Below, piece after piece: positions 45,230-55,957 of a DNA stretch of 64,000 bases (position 1 is the stretch's first letter; each line of letters starts with the position of its first letter). The translations under genes and the position numbers were made by a program. The DNA is from Paracoccus shandongensis (GTDB lineage: Bacteria > Pseudomonadota > Alphaproteobacteria > Rhodobacterales > Rhodobacteraceae). Location of the stretch: positions 27,942-91,941 of the forward strand of contig NZ_JAFLRK010000011.1 in assembly GCF_017315735.1 (NCBI RefSeq). Reading direction: 5' to 3'. Under the pieces are notes generated by a model that saw nothing but the letters and a program-made list of their open reading frames with translations, searched no databases and had not been told where the DNA came from.

Positions 45230-45820
45230 TCAGTGCATCTTGGGCGCCAGGTTGATCGCGACGCACTGGAAATGCCCGTCGTCGATCCACATGACGCGGC
45301 CGATGGCCTCGGCGTCAAGGCCGCAGCGGCCATACCAGCGCGGCCAGGACGCCCCCGTCAGGGCGATCAGCCTGGTCGCGCCCAGGTCGCGGGCCGATCC
45401 CGTCATCGCCTCGACCATCTTGAAGTGGACCTTGCGGCGATACATCTGCGGGATGTCGTGGCTGACGAACACGCGCGAACATTCCCAAACCTGCTCATCG
45501 ACCGGCGCCTCGGCGTCCAGCAGATCCTGGGGGATCGACCCGCCCAGGATGCCCTTTTGCGCGTCGCGGATCATGTAGCTGTAGATGCCGCAGCGCGCGG
45601 TGGTCGGCGTCAGGCGGAAGCCCGCCAGAACCTCGCCCTTGTCGTGGACGGCGATCCAGCGGCTTTGCGGGGTGTCGTACTGGTCGAATTCCATGTCCTC
45701 GGCCTCGGGCAGATCCCAGTTCTTCTGGATGATGAAGCTCTGCTTGCGGGCGCGAAAAAGCTTGGCGAACAACTCGCCATGGTTGTGGAGATTGGAAAAG
45801 GAAAGCGTGGTCGTCTGCAT
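45230..45820 (-). CDS. Acyl-homoserine-lactone synthase (LuxI family)
   Basis: This 196-residue autoinducer synthase carries the invariant LuxI residues: R25 and F29 in LFRARKQSFI, W35, E44, D46 and D49 in EFDQYDTP, R69 in GFRL, and E113/R116 in VWECSRVF. It should make an N-acyl-homoserine lactone from SAM and an acyl-ACP; the chain length cannot be read. The ATG at 45820 is set by AGGAG eight bases upstream, with an in-frame TTG two codons earlier. It follows the luxR gene in the same direction, separated by 63 bp. Confidence 0.93.
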   Translation of the reverse strand: MQTTTLSFSNLHNHGELFAKLFRARKQSFIIQKNWDLPEAEDMEFDQYDTPQSRWIAVHDKGEVLAGFRLTPTTARCGIYSYMIRDAQKGILGGSIPQDLLDAEAPVDEQVWECSRVFVSHDIPQMYRRKVHFKMVEAMTGSARDLGATRLIALTGASWPRWYGRCGLDAEAIGRVMWIDDGHFQCVAINLAPKMH

Positions 45821-45883
45821 GGTCAAAACTCCTGGGGTGTAGGGACAACCCTTCCCCGCATCACGGCTCCCCCGGGCGAAGGT

Positions 45884-46495
45884 CTAGAGCAGACGGTATT
45901 CCTTGGCCCTTTGCAGCGCCTCGGCTGTGGTGCGTGCATTCAGTCTTTCGCGGACCGAAATCAGCCTTGCCTTGAACGCGCTTTCGGTGATGCCAAGCTT
46001 GGCTGCCGCTGCCGCATGACGATCGCCCTCCGCGACACAACGAAGGGCTTCTTTCTGAGCCTTCGTGAGGCTCGCCGGCGGCTCCGTGATGTCGTGGAGC
46101 CGACGTACCGTGGTCGAGATCTCGGCGATCTCGTCATCCGTGAATTCGCGGTCATCGCGCGCGAAGCTGGCGATGGTGCGAGAACTGATGGGGCCGCAGG
46201 ACACCGTCAGCCCGAAGGTCAGGCCGTGGTTGGCCGATTCCTGGAGAATGTTGAACGGATCCGGGATCGGCAGGCTGGACCACCGGCAGGCGCCGGTTGT
46301 CGAAAAGCCCCAGGCAATCGTCGGGTCGCGCAGCGCGTAACCGTTCTGGGAATAGAAGTCGGACCATTCCTGGGCATAGGTCTGGAACTGCATCAGGGGG
46401 GCGGCGAAGCGGATGTGCAGGCCCACAAAATAGCCTGCCGGGGCCATTTTCCCCAGCTTCCGCAAACCTGCATTGATATCGGCGCGTGATGACAT
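45884..46495 (-). CDS. LuxR-family autoinducer-binding transcription regulator
   Basis: This 203-residue protein is shorter than typical LuxR (230-250). The N-terminal AHL-binding domain shows W44, Y53, D57-P58 and W72 (YALRDPTIAWGF, ACRWSSL), and a glycine-rich GLTFGLTVSCG strand. The C-terminal HTH (141-203) starts LTKAQKEALRCVAEGD but lacks the usual T-V-x-x-H recognition helix pattern, having AFKARLISVRERL instead. It is the probable receptor for the signal made by the neighbouring LuxI. No clear lux box was found. Confidence 0.86.
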   Translation of the reverse strand: MSSRADINAGLRKLGKMAPAGYFVGLHIRFAAPLMQFQTYAQEWSDFYSQNGYALRDPTIAWGFSTTGACRWSSLPIPDPFNILQESANHGLTFGLTVSCGPISSRTIASFARDDREFTDDEIAEISTTVRRLHDITEPPASLTKAQKEALRCVAEGDRHAAAAAKLGITESAFKARLISVRERLNARTTAEALQRAKEYRLL

Positions 46496-46592
46496 GACTT
46501 TTTAGACAAATTGCGTTCGGTAGCGTCAACGGACAATGTAATAGTGACGGATAATTCTTGCCATATCATTAAAGGGATGGGAGATCCCCCCA

Positions 46593-46787
46593 ATGCGGTC
46601 ATACGGCGGAATTTCTATGCTGCCAGCCGATCTTCGTCAGCAACTGCTGGCGATGCCTCTGACAGAGGACGAGAAAAGAGATGTCGCCTGGGCGTTGATG
46701 CAATTGGCGTCACCCCCGGAAATCATGCGCAATTTGTCACAGCCCATGAAAAACGCCCCGCAGGCTGAAAGCCCCGGGGCGCCTTGA
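46593..46787 (+). CDS. Small hypothetical protein
   Basis: A 64-residue ORF (56 residues from the second ATG at 46617), divergent from luxR. It contains a plausible helical core LTEDEKRDVAWALMQLASPP. GGGAG precedes the first ATG by eight bases. It is unrecognised. Its last ~13 codons overlap the rplQ terminator on the other strand. The neighbouring 97-bp gap with luxR is AT-richer than the surroundings and may hold divergent promoters. Confidence 0.4.
   Translation: MRSYGGISMLPADLRQQLLAMPLTEDEKRDVAWALMQLASPPEIMRNLSQPMKNAPQAESPGAP
46749..46781 (-). terminator. Intrinsic terminator after rplQ
   Basis: On the minus strand CGCCCCG pairs with CGGGGCG over a 14-base loop and is followed directly by TTTTT (46753-46749). 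It ends the rplO...rplQ transcript 25 bp after the rplQ stop. Confidence 0.8.
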
Positions 46788-46806
46788 TTCGGTGACCTAG
46801 CGTCGC

Positions 46807-47223
46807 TTATTCAGCGTTGGACTCGGCCTCGATGCGGGTGCGGTCGGCGGCGCCTTTGGCCGAAGGGTCGCGGTCGACCAGTTCGATGATCGCCATCGGC
46901 GCCATGTCGCCATAGCGGAAACCGGCCTTCATGATGCGGACGTAACCACCCTGGCGGTCCTTGTAGCGGGCGCCCAGAACCTCGAACAGCTTGGCCGTGT
47001 GCTGGTCCTGCTTCAGCTGGGCGGCGGCCTGGCGGCGAGCGTGCAGGTCGCCGCGCTTGGCCAGCGTGATCAGCTTCTCGACGATCGGGCGCAGTTCTTT
47101 CGCCTTGGGCAGGGTCGTCTTGATCTGCTCATGCTCGATCAAGGATCCGGCCATGTTGGCGAACAGCGCCTTGCGGTGTTCGTGGGTGCGGTTGAGGCGG
47201 CGATAGCCACGGGCGTGACGCAT
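46807..47223 (-). CDS. rplQ: Ribosomal protein L17
   Basis: The 138-residue L17 ([21 protein letters not shown]...) is complete with the usual acidic-Ala tail. It is the last gene of the alpha operon and is separated from rpoA by 149 bp holding the palindromic repeat pair. Confidence 0.97.
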   Translation of the reverse strand: MRHARGYRRLNRTHEHRKALFANMAGSLIEHEQIKTTLPKAKELRPIVEKLITLAKRGDLHARRQAAAQLKQDQHTAKLFEVLGARYKDRQGGYVRIMKAGFRYGDMAPMAIIELVDRDPSAKGAADRTRIEAESNAE

Positions 47224-47309
47224 GATTTTCTCCTACAGCGTTTTGCTTTGTCCGGCGGCCCATGCGTGCGGGCCGCTCTCCTTGGGGCGGGATGCCCTTC
47301 TTGTCGCAA

Positions 47310-47366
47310 GGTGCGTGCAAGCACGCACCCTACGGGCTTTGTGCAGGGTGCGTGTTCACACGCACC
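47310..47366. repeat. Paired 20-bp palindromes (compound element, copy 1)
   Basis: GGTGCGTGC-AA-GCACGCACC (47310-47329) and GGTGCGTGT-TC-ACACGCACC (47347-47366), joined by CTACGG...GCAGG. The left flank TTGTCGCA and right flank GCC match copy 3 at 63882-63940. Located between rpoA and rplQ. Confidence 0.85.
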
Positions 47367-47372
47367 GCCATG

Positions 47373-48389
47373 TCAGAACTGGTCGTCGAACCGTTTCGCC
47401 AGATCCTCGATGTTTTCCGGCGGCCAGTCGACCACGTCCATGCCCAGGTGCAGGCCCATGCCCGACAGCACTTCCTTGATCTCGTTCAGGGACTTGCGGC
47501 CGAAGTTCGGGGTGCGCAGCATCTCGGCTTCGGTTTTCTGGATCAGGTCGCCGATATAGACGATGTTGTCGTTCTTCAGGCAGTTGGCCGAACGCACCGA
47601 CAGTTCCAGCTCGTCCACCTTCTTCAGCAGGCGCGGGTCGAATTCCAGACCCTCGTCGCTGTCCTGGCGGTTGGCCGATTCCGGCTCGTCGAAGTTCACG
47701 AAGACCGACAGCTGGTCCTGGACGATGCGCGCGGCATAGGCCACGGCGTCTTCCGGGGTCAGCGAACCGTCGGTTTCGATCTTCATCGTCAGCTTGTCAT
47801 AGTCCAGCACCTGCCCCTCGCGGGTGGGCGTGACCTCATAGCTGACGCGCTTGACGGGCGAGAAGATCGCGTCGATCGGGATCAGGCCGATAGGCGCGTC
47901 CTCGGGGCGGTTCTTGTCGGCGGCGACATAGCCCTTGCCCGTCTGGACGGTCAGTTCCATGTTCAGCTCGGCGCCATCGTCCAGGTGGCAGATGACGTGG
48001 TCGCGGTTCAGCACGGTGATGCCGGCCGTTTCCTGGATGGCGCTGGCCTTGACCTCGCCGGGGCCCTTGGCGGACAGGGTCAGGCGCTTGGGCCCTTCCA
48101 CGTCCATCTTCAGCGTCACGCCCTTGAGGTTCAGGACGATGTCGGTCACGTCCTCGCGGACGCCCGCGACGCTGCTGAATTCATGCAGGACGTTGTCGAT
48201 CTGGACCGAGGTGATGGCCCCGCCCTGCAAGGACGACAGCAGCACGCGGCGCAGGGCGTTGCCCAGCGTCAGGCCGAAGCCCCGCTCCAGCGGCTCGGCG
48301 ACCAGCGTGGCGGTGCGGGTGGCATCCGCGCCCGGCTTGACGACCAGCTGAGTCGGCTTGATCAGCTCGGCCCAATTCTTGTGGATCAT
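47373..48389 (-). CDS. rpoA: RNA polymerase alpha subunit
   Basis: The 338-residue subunit has an N-terminal assembly domain ([22 protein letters not shown]) and a C-terminal domain ([22 protein letters not shown]...[13 protein letters not shown]). It is complete and standard. rpsD is absent between rpsK and rpoA, as is normal in alphaproteobacteria. Confidence 0.98.
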   Translation of the reverse strand: MIHKNWAELIKPTQLVVKPGADATRTATLVAEPLERGFGLTLGNALRRVLLSSLQGGAITSVQIDNVLHEFSSVAGVREDVTDIVLNLKGVTLKMDVEGPKRLTLSAKGPGEVKASAIQETAGITVLNRDHVICHLDDGAELNMELTVQTGKGYVAADKNRPEDAPIGLIPIDAIFSPVKRVSYEVTPTREGQVLDYDKLTMKIETDGSLTPEDAVAYAARIVQDQLSVFVNFDEPESANRQDSDEGLEFDPRLLKKVDELELSVRSANCLKNDNIVYIGDLIQKTEAEMLRTPNFGRKSLNEIKEVLSGMGLHLGMDVVDWPPENIEDLAKRFDDQF

Positions 48390-48463
48390 GCGTTTGCCTC
48401 CATTCTTGTCCCCGCCCCATGTCCTTGGCCGGAAACGCCCGAGGTTGAAAACGTAAAGACCGA

Positions 48464-48483
48464 ACCGCGCGAAAGCGCGCGGT
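48464..48483 (-). other. Hairpin in rpsK-rpoA gap
   Basis: ACCGCGC (48464-48470) pairs with GCGCGGT (48477-48483). On the minus strand it is followed by a T-rich stretch (TTCGGTCTTTACGTTTTC), suggesting partial attenuation before rpoA. Confidence 0.4.
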
Positions 48484-48504
48484 CCGGGCCAGTATCATCT
48501 GAAA

Positions 48505-48894
48505 TCAGACGCGGCGGCGCTTGGGAGGGCGGCAGCCGTTATGCGCAATCGGCGTCACGTCGCGGATCGCGGTGATGTTGAAGCCGACCGAGGCCAGCGC
48601 GCGCAGCGCCGATTCGCGGCCCGAGCCGGGGCCCTGGACCTCGACCTCGATGGTGCGCATCCCGTGTTCCTGCGCCTTGCGGCCGGCGTCCTCGGCGGCC
48701 ATCTGCGCGGCATAGGGGGTCGATTTGCGCGAACCCTTGAAGCCCATCGTGCCGGCCGAGGACCACGCGATCGCGTTGCCCTGCACGTCCGAAATCAGGA
48801 TCTTGGTGTTGTTGAAGCTGCTGTTCACATGAGCAACGCCGGTGGCGATGTTCTTGCGTTCCTTGCGCTTCATGCGGGTCTTGTCACGTGCCAT
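48505..48894 (-). CDS. rpsK: Ribosomal protein S11
   Basis: The 129-residue 30S protein ends with the family tail [18 protein letters not shown] and has GIAHV-type [12 protein letters not shown]. Complete. Confidence 0.98.
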   Translation of the reverse strand: MARDKTRMKRKERKNIATGVAHVNSSFNNTKILISDVQGNAIAWSSAGTMGFKGSRKSTPYAAQMAAEDAGRKAQEHGMRTIEVEVQGPGSGRESALRALASVGFNITAIRDVTPIAHNGCRPPKRRRV

Positions 48895-48906
48895 GTCCGT
48901 TCCCCC

Positions 48907-49275
48907 TTACTTCTTCTTGCCGGCGATGGGCTTCGCCGGGCCCTTGCGGGTGCGGGCATTGGTGTGGGTGCGCTGGCCGCGGACCGGCAGGCCCCGGCGG
49001 TGGCGCAGACCGCGATACGAGCCCAGGTCCATCATGCGCTTGATGTTCATCTGGGTTTCGCGGCGCAGGTCGCCTTCGACGGTCAGGTTGGCGTCGATGT
49101 ATTCGCGGATTTGCAGCACTTCGGCATCCGACAGATCGTTGACGCGGCGCGACTGGTCGATGCCGACGGCCTCGCAGATCTGTCCGGCATACATCGGGCC
49201 GATGCCGTGGATATAGGTCAGGGCGATCGGGACGCGTTTCCCGGTCGGAATGTTGACGCCAGCAATACGAGCCAC
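48907..49275 (-). CDS. rpsM: Ribosomal protein S13
   Basis: The 122-residue S13 ([26 protein letters not shown]...) ends [17 protein letters not shown]. Complete; 12 bp upstream of rpsK. Confidence 0.98.
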   Translation of the reverse strand: MARIAGVNIPTGKRVPIALTYIHGIGPMYAGQICEAVGIDQSRRVNDLSDAEVLQIREYIDANLTVEGDLRRETQMNIKRMMDLGSYRGLRHRRGLPVRGQRTHTNARTRKGPAKPIAGKKK

Positions 49276-49332
49276 GCGTTATCCTTTATCGGTTGCGGTT
49301 CCGTAACGCCGGAACCTTTTTTCACAACGGAA

Positions 49333-49357
49333 GGCCCGAAAGCCATGCCTTCGGGCC
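49333..49357 (-). other. Hairpin between adk and rpsM
   Basis: GGCCCGAA (49333-49340) pairs with TTCGGGCC (49350-49357) in the 153-bp gap. There is no direct T-run, so it may be an attenuator or an mRNA-processing site. Confidence 0.4.
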
Positions 49358-49428
49358 GCTGAATGATCCACCCGCAACGGGTGATTCTCTTGCGAGATGT
49401 CGTGACTTAAAGGCGGCTGCCTGCCGCG

Positions 49429-50100
49429 TCAAGTGCCCGTGGCGATTTCGCTTGACACGGGCAGGACAGCGGCAATCTGCCCCGCCACCTGGTCCATGTC
49501 CGCCAGCCCGTCCACCGGGGCAAGCTTGCCCTTGGCATAGTAATAGCCGATCAGCGGCGAGGTCTTCTTGTAATATTCCAGAAGCCGCGTCTTCAGGCTG
49601 TCCTCGTTGTCGTCGGCGCGCCGCCGCAGGTCGGTCGAGCCGCAGACATCGCAGACGCCGTGCTTCGCGGTGGGCTTCGTCTCGTCGTGATACACCTCGC
49701 CGCAATTGCCGCAGGTATAACGGCCGGTGATGCGGCGGACCAAGGCCTGGTCGTCCACCTGCATCTCGACCACGGCGTCCAGCACCATGCCCGTTTCGTC
49801 CAGCAACTGCCCAAGCGCGTCGGCCTGGGCCAGCGTGCGCGGAAAGCCGTCGAAGATGAAGCCGTTGCCGCCCTCGGACAGCCTTTCGCGGATCAGGCCG
49901 ATGACGATCTCATCGGTGACAAGCTGGCCGCGGTCCATGACCTCGGCCACGCGCTTGCCCATCTCAGTCCCCGAGGACCGCGCGGCGCGCAGCATGTCGC
50001 CGGTGGACAGCTGCACCAGCCCGCGCTCCTCGACCAGCTTGCGGGCCTGCGTTCCCTTGCCGGCACCGGGCGGCCCCAGCAGAATGATATTGATCGTCAT
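49429..50100 (-). CDS. adk: Adenylate kinase
   Basis: This 223-residue long-form enzyme interconverts ATP, ADP and AMP. P-loop GPPGAGKGT (9-17), GFPRT at 85-89, and a lid with four cysteines (C130, C133, C150, C153) forming a metal site, more typical of Gram-positive kinases but also known in Paracoccus. It lies between secY and rpsM. Confidence 0.97.
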   Translation of the reverse strand: MTINIILLGPPGAGKGTQARKLVEERGLVQLSTGDMLRAARSSGTEMGKRVAEVMDRGQLVTDEIVIGLIRERLSEGGNGFIFDGFPRTLAQADALGQLLDETGMVLDAVVEMQVDDQALVRRITGRYTCGNCGEVYHDETKPTAKHGVCDVCGSTDLRRRADDNEDSLKTRLLEYYKKTSPLIGYYYAKGKLAPVDGLADMDQVAGQIAAVLPVSSEIATGT

Positions 50101-50135
50101 CTTTGGTCTGTCCCCCTCGTCAGCCCGTCGGGCCG

Positions 50136-51506
<1,371 letters not shown>

Positions 51507-51531
51507 GTTTTTCCGTCCCGTGTCATAAACA

Positions 51532-51605
51532 GCGCCGCCGACCCGTTTCCGGGGACCGGCGGCGCCAGGAAAACCTGCTCGCTATCTATGGGGCGCGGAC
51601 GCCCC
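51532..51605 (-). other. Stacked hairpins in the rplO-secY gap
   Basis: GCGCCGCCG (51532-51540) pairs with CGGCGGCGC (51557-51565). A second hairpin, GGGGCG-CGGA-CGCCCC, is at 51590-51605. Both lie between the rplO stop and the secY start and could adjust secY expression. Confidence 0.5.
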
Positions 51606-51615
51606 GATCAACAGC

Positions 51616-52092
51616 TTATTCCGCCGCCGCGGCAACGACCGGCAGCGTCACCTTGCCGCCCGCCTTCTCGACCGCCTCGACCGCCGATTTCGACGCGCCG
51701 GTGACGGTGATGGTCAGGGCCGAGGTCAGTTCGCCCTTGCCCAGCAGACGCACGCCGTCCAGCTTGCGGCGCACCAGGCCGGATGCGACCAGCGCGTCCT
51801 CGGTCACTTCCGCCGTGGCGTCGATCTTGCCCGCGTCGATGAAGGTCTGCAGCTGGCCCAGGTTGACCACCGCGAAGGATTTCGCGTTCGGCTTGGTGAA
51901 GCCGCGCTTGGGCAGGCGGCGATAAAGCGGCATCTGGCCGCCTTCGTATCCGTTCAGCGCAACGCCCGACCGCGAGGACTGGCCCTTGATACCACGGCCG
52001 GCGGTCTTGCCCTTGCCGGAACCGGGACCACGCGCCACGCGCTTTTTCTTGCGGTTCGCGCCTTCGTTGTCGCGGATTTCATGCAGTTTCAT
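51616..52092 (-). CDS. rplO: Ribosomal protein L15
   Basis: The 158-residue L15 starts [22 protein letters not shown] with the [17 protein letters not shown] loop. The ATG at 52092 has TAGGAGAAGC upstream; the open frame extends 32 codons further without signal. It begins a separate transcript after the insertion, with its own promoter. Confidence 0.97.
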   Translation of the reverse strand: MKLHEIRDNEGANRKKKRVARGPGSGKGKTAGRGIKGQSSRSGVALNGYEGGQMPLYRRLPKRGFTKPNAKSFAVVNLGQLQTFIDAGKIDATAEVTEDALVASGLVRRKLDGVRLLGKGELTSALTITVTGASKSAVEAVEKAGGKVTLPVVAAAAE

Positions 52093-52185
52093 GTCGCTTC
52101 TCCTAGGCCGGACGCGCCCCCGAAGCGAAAACGGGACGGACACGGCATGTCTGTTTCGTGAATCGGTGCCCGACGGCACCCGGGG

Positions 52186-52214
52186 CATATAGACGCAATG
52201 CCCTCCTGCGGCAA
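52186..52214 (-). promoter_or_regulatory. Promoter for rplO-secY-...-rplQ
   Basis: Minus-strand TTGCCG (52214-52209), 17 bp, TATATG (52191-52186), about 94 bp before rplO. This fits a separate transcript downstream of the two inserted genes. Confidence 0.55.
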
Positions 52215-52304
52215 GGGCCGCTGACAGCGCCGGACAAGCGGATGTGAGTTGCCGTCGCCCCCCGTCGCCTTATCAGAAGCGGCATCGTTCCCTGGATATT
52301 GACC

Positions 52305-52913
52305 ATGACCCGCATTGCCCTTTTCCTGGCCGCCCTGACCTGCGCCCCCCTTGCCGCCTGGGCCGAGCCCACCTTCTGCACCGCCCGCATCAACGGCCAG
52401 GACGTGCCCCTGGCCTATGACCCCAAGGAGCCGGGCCTGCGCGACCATTTCAGCCGGCGCGAGATCCTGTTCACCTCGTGGGGGCGCGACACCTGCCCCA
52501 GCTATGTCGTGCTGCGCAGCCTGACGCCCGACCTGACCGACCAGGAACGCGGCCCCTTCTGCCTGCGCCACGACAAGGCCAGCGATTCGATCATCGGCTA
52601 TGACCTGGGCCGCCGCGACGCCTATGGCCGCTGCGAGGCGCCCGCGAAAACCGTCTGCCAGCGCGTGAACCAGACCAAGAACGCCGCCGTCGCCATCACA
52701 GGGGCGGCGGCCAAGGGCGCGGTCAACGGCGCGCGCGCCCTGCCCGACGGGTCCGGCGCGGTGATCCTCAGCGGATCGCAGGGCTATATCACGGGCGCGC
52801 TGTCCTCGATCGGCGGGGCGGCGGCGGCCATGGCCTCGTCGCCCGCCATTGTCGCGGGGGCGGCGGTGTCGGTCGTGGCGGTCGGCGGCGCGGTCTATGC
52901 CTGCCGGGAATAG
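52305..52913 (+). CDS. Hypothetical exported cysteine-rich protein
   Basis: This 202-residue protein has a signal peptide (MTRIALFLAALTCAPLAAWA|EP). The mature part has six Cys (FCTAR, DTCPSY, PFCLRH, GRCEAP, TVCQRV, YACRE), suggesting disulfides, and a Gly/Ala-rich hydrophobic C-terminal ~60 residues that may cross or sit at a membrane. Not recognised. It is on the opposite strand inside the spc operon, between rplO and rpmD, and ends 2 bp from the next gene's stop. Confidence 0.65.
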   Translation: MTRIALFLAALTCAPLAAWAEPTFCTARINGQDVPLAYDPKEPGLRDHFSRREILFTSWGRDTCPSYVVLRSLTPDLTDQERGPFCLRHDKASDSIIGYDLGRRDAYGRCEAPAKTVCQRVNQTKNAAVAITGAAAKGAVNGARALPDGSGAVILSGSQGYITGALSSIGGAAAAMASSPAIVAGAAVSVVAVGGAVYACRE

Positions 52914-52915
52914 CA

Positions 52916-53638
52916 TCAGAACTCCAGCCATGTGCCGATCCTGAGGGCGGGCTCGCTGGGGCCCGCCAAGGGGGCGACAAAGCCGATCTCCAGCCGGGCG
53001 GGCCCGGTCAGGTCATAGACGACCGAGGTGGCGAGCTTGGCGGAAAAGTCGGCATCCTTGCGCGCCTCCAGCCGAAGCTGGTTCACCACGGCCCAGGAGG
53101 GCGTGGGGCGCAGGCCCACCGTCAGGTCCAGCTTGCTGACGATCTCGGGCGTCAGATAGGCATACTGGATGCTGGTCAAGCCCTGGCGGACCGTCACTTC
53201 CTCGGTCTTGCCCGCGACCTTCACCCGCGCCTCGGCGCTGAGCCAGCCGCCATCCCACGGCCCCGAGAAGCCCCGCCCCCACATCAGCGCCACCTGGCTG
53301 AGCGGCAGGATCGCGCCCTCGCGGCGGATGACCCCAAAGCCCGTGGCATAGGACAGCTTGTTCGGCCCCTCGCCCCTGTCCAGCGATTTCTGGTACCACA
53401 GCATGACGCTGGTTTCGCCGACATTGGTGTGGCTGACCTCAAGCCCCACGGTCCGGCGGCGGCTCAGGCCGTATTCGGTGTAGATCCCGGTATAGGAATT
53501 GCCCGCATCATCCCGCTCTCCCGAGACGGCGATGAAGGAATGACCGGGCTCGCGCGGCCAGGGTCCGGCCTGGGCAGACACCGCCGCCAGAAGCCAGACA
53601 AGACATGCGCCAAGAATACGCCCCACCCCGTTCCCCAT
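52916..53638 (-). CDS. Hypothetical exported beta-rich protein (outer-membrane barrel-like)
   Basis: This 240-residue protein has a signal peptide ending VSAQA|GP. The rest alternates polar and hydrophobic residues with many Gly and aromatics (YTGIYTEYGLSRRRTVGLEVSH, LSYATGFGVIRREG, PLSQVALMWGRGFSG) and ends in an aromatic (LEF), as outer-membrane barrels do. No family is recognised. It lies downstream of the rpmD terminator and converges on the cysteine-rich gene. Confidence 0.62.
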   Translation of the reverse strand: MGNGVGRILGACLVWLLAAVSAQAGPWPREPGHSFIAVSGERDDAGNSYTGIYTEYGLSRRRTVGLEVSHTNVGETSVMLWYQKSLDRGEGPNKLSYATGFGVIRREGAILPLSQVALMWGRGFSGPWDGGWLSAEARVKVAGKTEEVTVRQGLTSIQYAYLTPEIVSKLDLTVGLRPTPSWAVVNQLRLEARKDADFSAKLATSVVYDLTGPARLEIGFVAPLAGPSEPALRIGTWLEF

Positions 53639-53705
53639 CCGATAGCGGTCAGGACAAAGGCTAGGGACGAGAGGTTACGATATGGTTAACGACCCTGAAC
53701 AAACG

Positions 53706-53735
53706 AAAACGCCCCGGATTTCTCCGGGGCGTTTT
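53706..53735. terminator. Strong intrinsic terminator after rpmD
   Basis: AAAACGCCCCGGA (53706-53718) pairs perfectly with TCCGGGGCGTTTT (53723-53735) over a 4-base loop. On the minus strand the stem ends in TTTT, 19 bp after the rpmD stop. This ends the S10/spc transcript before the inserted genes. Confidence 0.85.
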
Positions 53736-53753
53736 TGCGGCCATCCTTGCGGA

Positions 53754-53939
53754 TCAGGCCTTTTCCTCGATGATGGTCACCAGATGCGGGATCTTGGCGA
53801 CCATGCCGCGGATCGCCGGGGTGTCCTGCAATTCGCGGGTGCGGTTCATCTTGTTGAGACCCAGGCCTTTCAGCGTTTCGCGCTGGATGGCGGGGCGGCG
53901 GATCGGGCTGCCGATCTGCTTGACGACGATGGTTGCCAT
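53754..53939 (-). CDS. rpmD: Ribosomal protein L30
   Basis: The 61-residue L30 ([30 protein letters not shown]...) is complete. It is the last gene before the terminator. Confidence 0.97.
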   Translation of the reverse strand: MATIVVKQIGSPIRRPAIQRETLKGLGLNKMNRTRELQDTPAIRGMVAKIPHLVTIIEEKA

Positions 53940-53951
53940 GCGCCTGTCTCC

Positions 53952-54521
53952 TTACGCTTCGACCGGCTCGGCAGCCGGCTTGTTGTCCTGCGGCAGGATG
54001 TCGGCCACCTTCTTGCCGCGACGCTGCGCGACCGAACGGGGGCTGGCTTCCTTCTTCAGGCCGTCCAGCGTCGCGCGGATCATGTTGTAGGGGTTCTGCG
54101 ACCCCTGCGACTTGGCGACGACATCCTGGACGCCCAGCATCTCGAACACGGCGCGCATCGGACCGCCGGCAATGATGCCCGTACCCGGAACGGCGGTGCG
54201 CATGATCACCTTGCCCGCGCCATGGCGGCCTTCGATGTCATGGTGCAGGGTGCGGCCGTCGCGCAGCGGCACGCGGACCAGCGAACGCTTGGCCTGCTCG
54301 GTCGCCTTGCGGATCGCTTCCGGCACTTCCTTGGCCTTGCCCTTGCCGAAGCCGACGCGGCCACGCTGGTCGCCGACCACCACGAGGGCCGCGAAGCCGA
54401 AGCGCTTGCCACCCTTCACGGTTTTCGACACGCGGTTGATCGCGACAAGGCGATCCTGGAATTCCGGGTTTTCCTCGCGCTCTTCGCGGCGGCCGCCCCG
54501 GCGGTTATCACGTTCTGCCAT
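53952..54521 (-). CDS. rpsE: Ribosomal protein S5
   Basis: The 189-residue S5 has an Arg/Glu-rich N-terminal extension and the core [24 protein letters not shown] plus [20 protein letters not shown]. Complete. Confidence 0.97.
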   Translation of the reverse strand: MAERDNRRGGRREEREENPEFQDRLVAINRVSKTVKGGKRFGFAALVVVGDQRGRVGFGKGKAKEVPEAIRKATEQAKRSLVRVPLRDGRTLHHDIEGRHGAGKVIMRTAVPGTGIIAGGPMRAVFEMLGVQDVVAKSQGSQNPYNMIRATLDGLKKEASPRSVAQRRGKKVADILPQDNKPAAEPVEA

Positions 54522-54540
54522 ATGGCTTTCCTTTTCAGGT

Positions 54541-54625
54541 GGCGCGGCAACGCGCCGGTTGTGTCAATCCAGGTGGGCGCCCCGAAGGACGCCCCCGGAT
54601 CATCGGGGCGGCGCTGACGCCGCCC
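54541..54625 (-). other. Three stacked hairpins in the rplR-rpsE gap
   Basis: GGCGCG-GCAA-CGCGCC (54541-54556), GGGCG/CGCCC (54575-54594) and GGGCGGCG-CTGA-CGCCGCCC (54606-54625) fill this 110-bp gap. They may slow or process the transcript. There is no T-tract. Confidence 0.5.
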
Positions 54626-54631
54626 GCAGGA

Positions 54632-54991
54632 TCAGAACTTCAGGCCGCCTTCACGGGCGGCGTCGGCCAAGGCCTTCACCTTGCCGTGGAAGATGAAGCC
54701 ACCGCGGTCGAAGACCACTTCCTCGACGCCCGCAGCCTTTGCACGCTCGGCGATGGCCGCGCCGATCTTGGCGGCGGCCTCGACGTTGTTCTTGCCGACC
54801 AGGCCGAAGTCCTTCTCCAGCGTGCTGGCCGAGGCCAGGGTCACGCCGTTCAGGTCGTCGATGACCTGGACCGAGATGTTCTTCGACGAACGGTGGACCG
54901 ACAGGCGCGGACGGCCGTTCGACATCGCCCGCAGTTTGTTCCGAACGCGCAGGCGGCGCTTCTGGAACAGCTCTTGCTTTTTCAGTGCCAT
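54632..54991 (-). CDS. rplR: Ribosomal protein L18
   Basis: The 119-residue L18 ([46 protein letters not shown]) is complete. Confidence 0.97.
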   Translation of the reverse strand: MALKKQELFQKRRLRVRNKLRAMSNGRPRLSVHRSSKNISVQVIDDLNGVTLASASTLEKDFGLVGKNNVEAAAKIGAAIAERAKAAGVEEVVFDRGGFIFHGKVKALADAAREGGLKF

Positions 54992-55003
54992 TTCATGCGC
55001 CCC

Positions 55004-55537
55004 TTACTTCTTCTTGCCTTCCTTGCGGAAGACGAACTCGCCCTTGTAGCGGATGCCCTTGCCCTTGTAGGGCTCGGGGCGGCGCCACTCGCGGATGTTC
55101 GCGGCCACCTGACCAACCAGCTGCTGGTCGATGCCTTCCACGACGATTTCGGTCTGCTTCGGCGCCGTGATCGTCACGCCGTCGGGCGTTTCGAAGTTCA
55201 CGTCGTGCGAATAGCCCAAAGCCAGCTTCAGGGTCTTGCCCTGCATCGTGGCGCGGTAGCCCACGCCCTGGATTTCCAGCTCTTTCTTAAAGCCCGTGGA
55301 CACGCCGACCGTCAGGTTTTCCACCATCGAGCGGGTCATGCCCCACTGCTGGCGCGCGCGCTTCGAGGTGCCGCGCGGCTTGACCGCCACGGAGCCTTCT
55401 TCCAGCACCAGATCCACATCATCGGTCGCCGTGAAGCTGCGGGTGCCCTTGGGGCCCTTCACTTCGATGGTCTGACCCTTGATCTCGGCCGTCACGCCCT
55501 TGGGCAGAGCGACCGGCTTTTTACCAATCCGAGACAT
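55004..55537 (-). CDS. rplF: Ribosomal protein L6
   Basis: The 177-residue L6 starts [15 protein letters not shown] and has the two-domain L6 fold with [14 protein letters not shown] at the end. Complete. Confidence 0.98.
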   Translation of the reverse strand: MSRIGKKPVALPKGVTAEIKGQTIEVKGPKGTRSFTATDDVDLVLEEGSVAVKPRGTSKRARQQWGMTRSMVENLTVGVSTGFKKELEIQGVGYRATMQGKTLKLALGYSHDVNFETPDGVTITAPKQTEIVVEGIDQQLVGQVAANIREWRRPEPYKGKGIRYKGEFVFRKEGKKK

Positions 55538-55549
55538 CTGCTGCCCTCC

Positions 55550-55948
55550 TTAGAACACGGTGCAGAGGACTTCGCCGCCGACATTGGCATTGCGAGCCGC
55601 TGCATCCGACATGACGCCCTTCGGGGTCGAGACGATAGACACGCCCAAACCCTGACGGACCTGCGGGATTTCCCGGGCACCGGCGTAAACGCGGCGGCCG
55701 GGCTTCGAAACACGCGACAGTTCCCGGATCACCGGGGTGCCGTCGTGGTACTTCAGACCGATCTCCAGCTCGGCATGGCCGGCCTCGGTGGTCACTTCTT
55801 CATAGCCGCGGATGTAGCCTTCGGCTTTCAGCACGTCCAGAACCCAAGCGCGCAGCTTAGAGGCCGGGGTGCGCACGGTCGATTTGCCGCGCATCTGCGC
55901 ATTGCGGATGCGGGTCAGCATATCGCCGAGAGGATCGTTCATCGACAT
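55550..55948 (-). CDS. rpsH: Ribosomal protein S8
   Basis: The 132-residue S8 ([40 protein letters not shown]) is complete. In other bacteria S8 represses the spc operon by binding L5 mRNA; no such site was analysed here. Confidence 0.98.
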   Translation of the reverse strand: MSMNDPLGDMLTRIRNAQMRGKSTVRTPASKLRAWVLDVLKAEGYIRGYEEVTTEAGHAELEIGLKYHDGTPVIRELSRVSKPGRRVYAGAREIPQVRQGLGVSIVSTPKGVMSDAAARNANVGGEVLCTVF

Positions 55949-55957
55949 TGTGCCCCC

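Noticed and set aside
45833..45852. Possible lux box (GGGTGT...ACAACCC) before luxI
   Set aside because: The dyad is bulged and sits almost on the luxI ribosome-binding site, too close to act as a normal activator site.
46511..46768. 85-codon plus-strand frame overlapping the small ORF
   Set aside because: It has poorer codon use and no ribosome-binding site; the 46593 frame is better supported.
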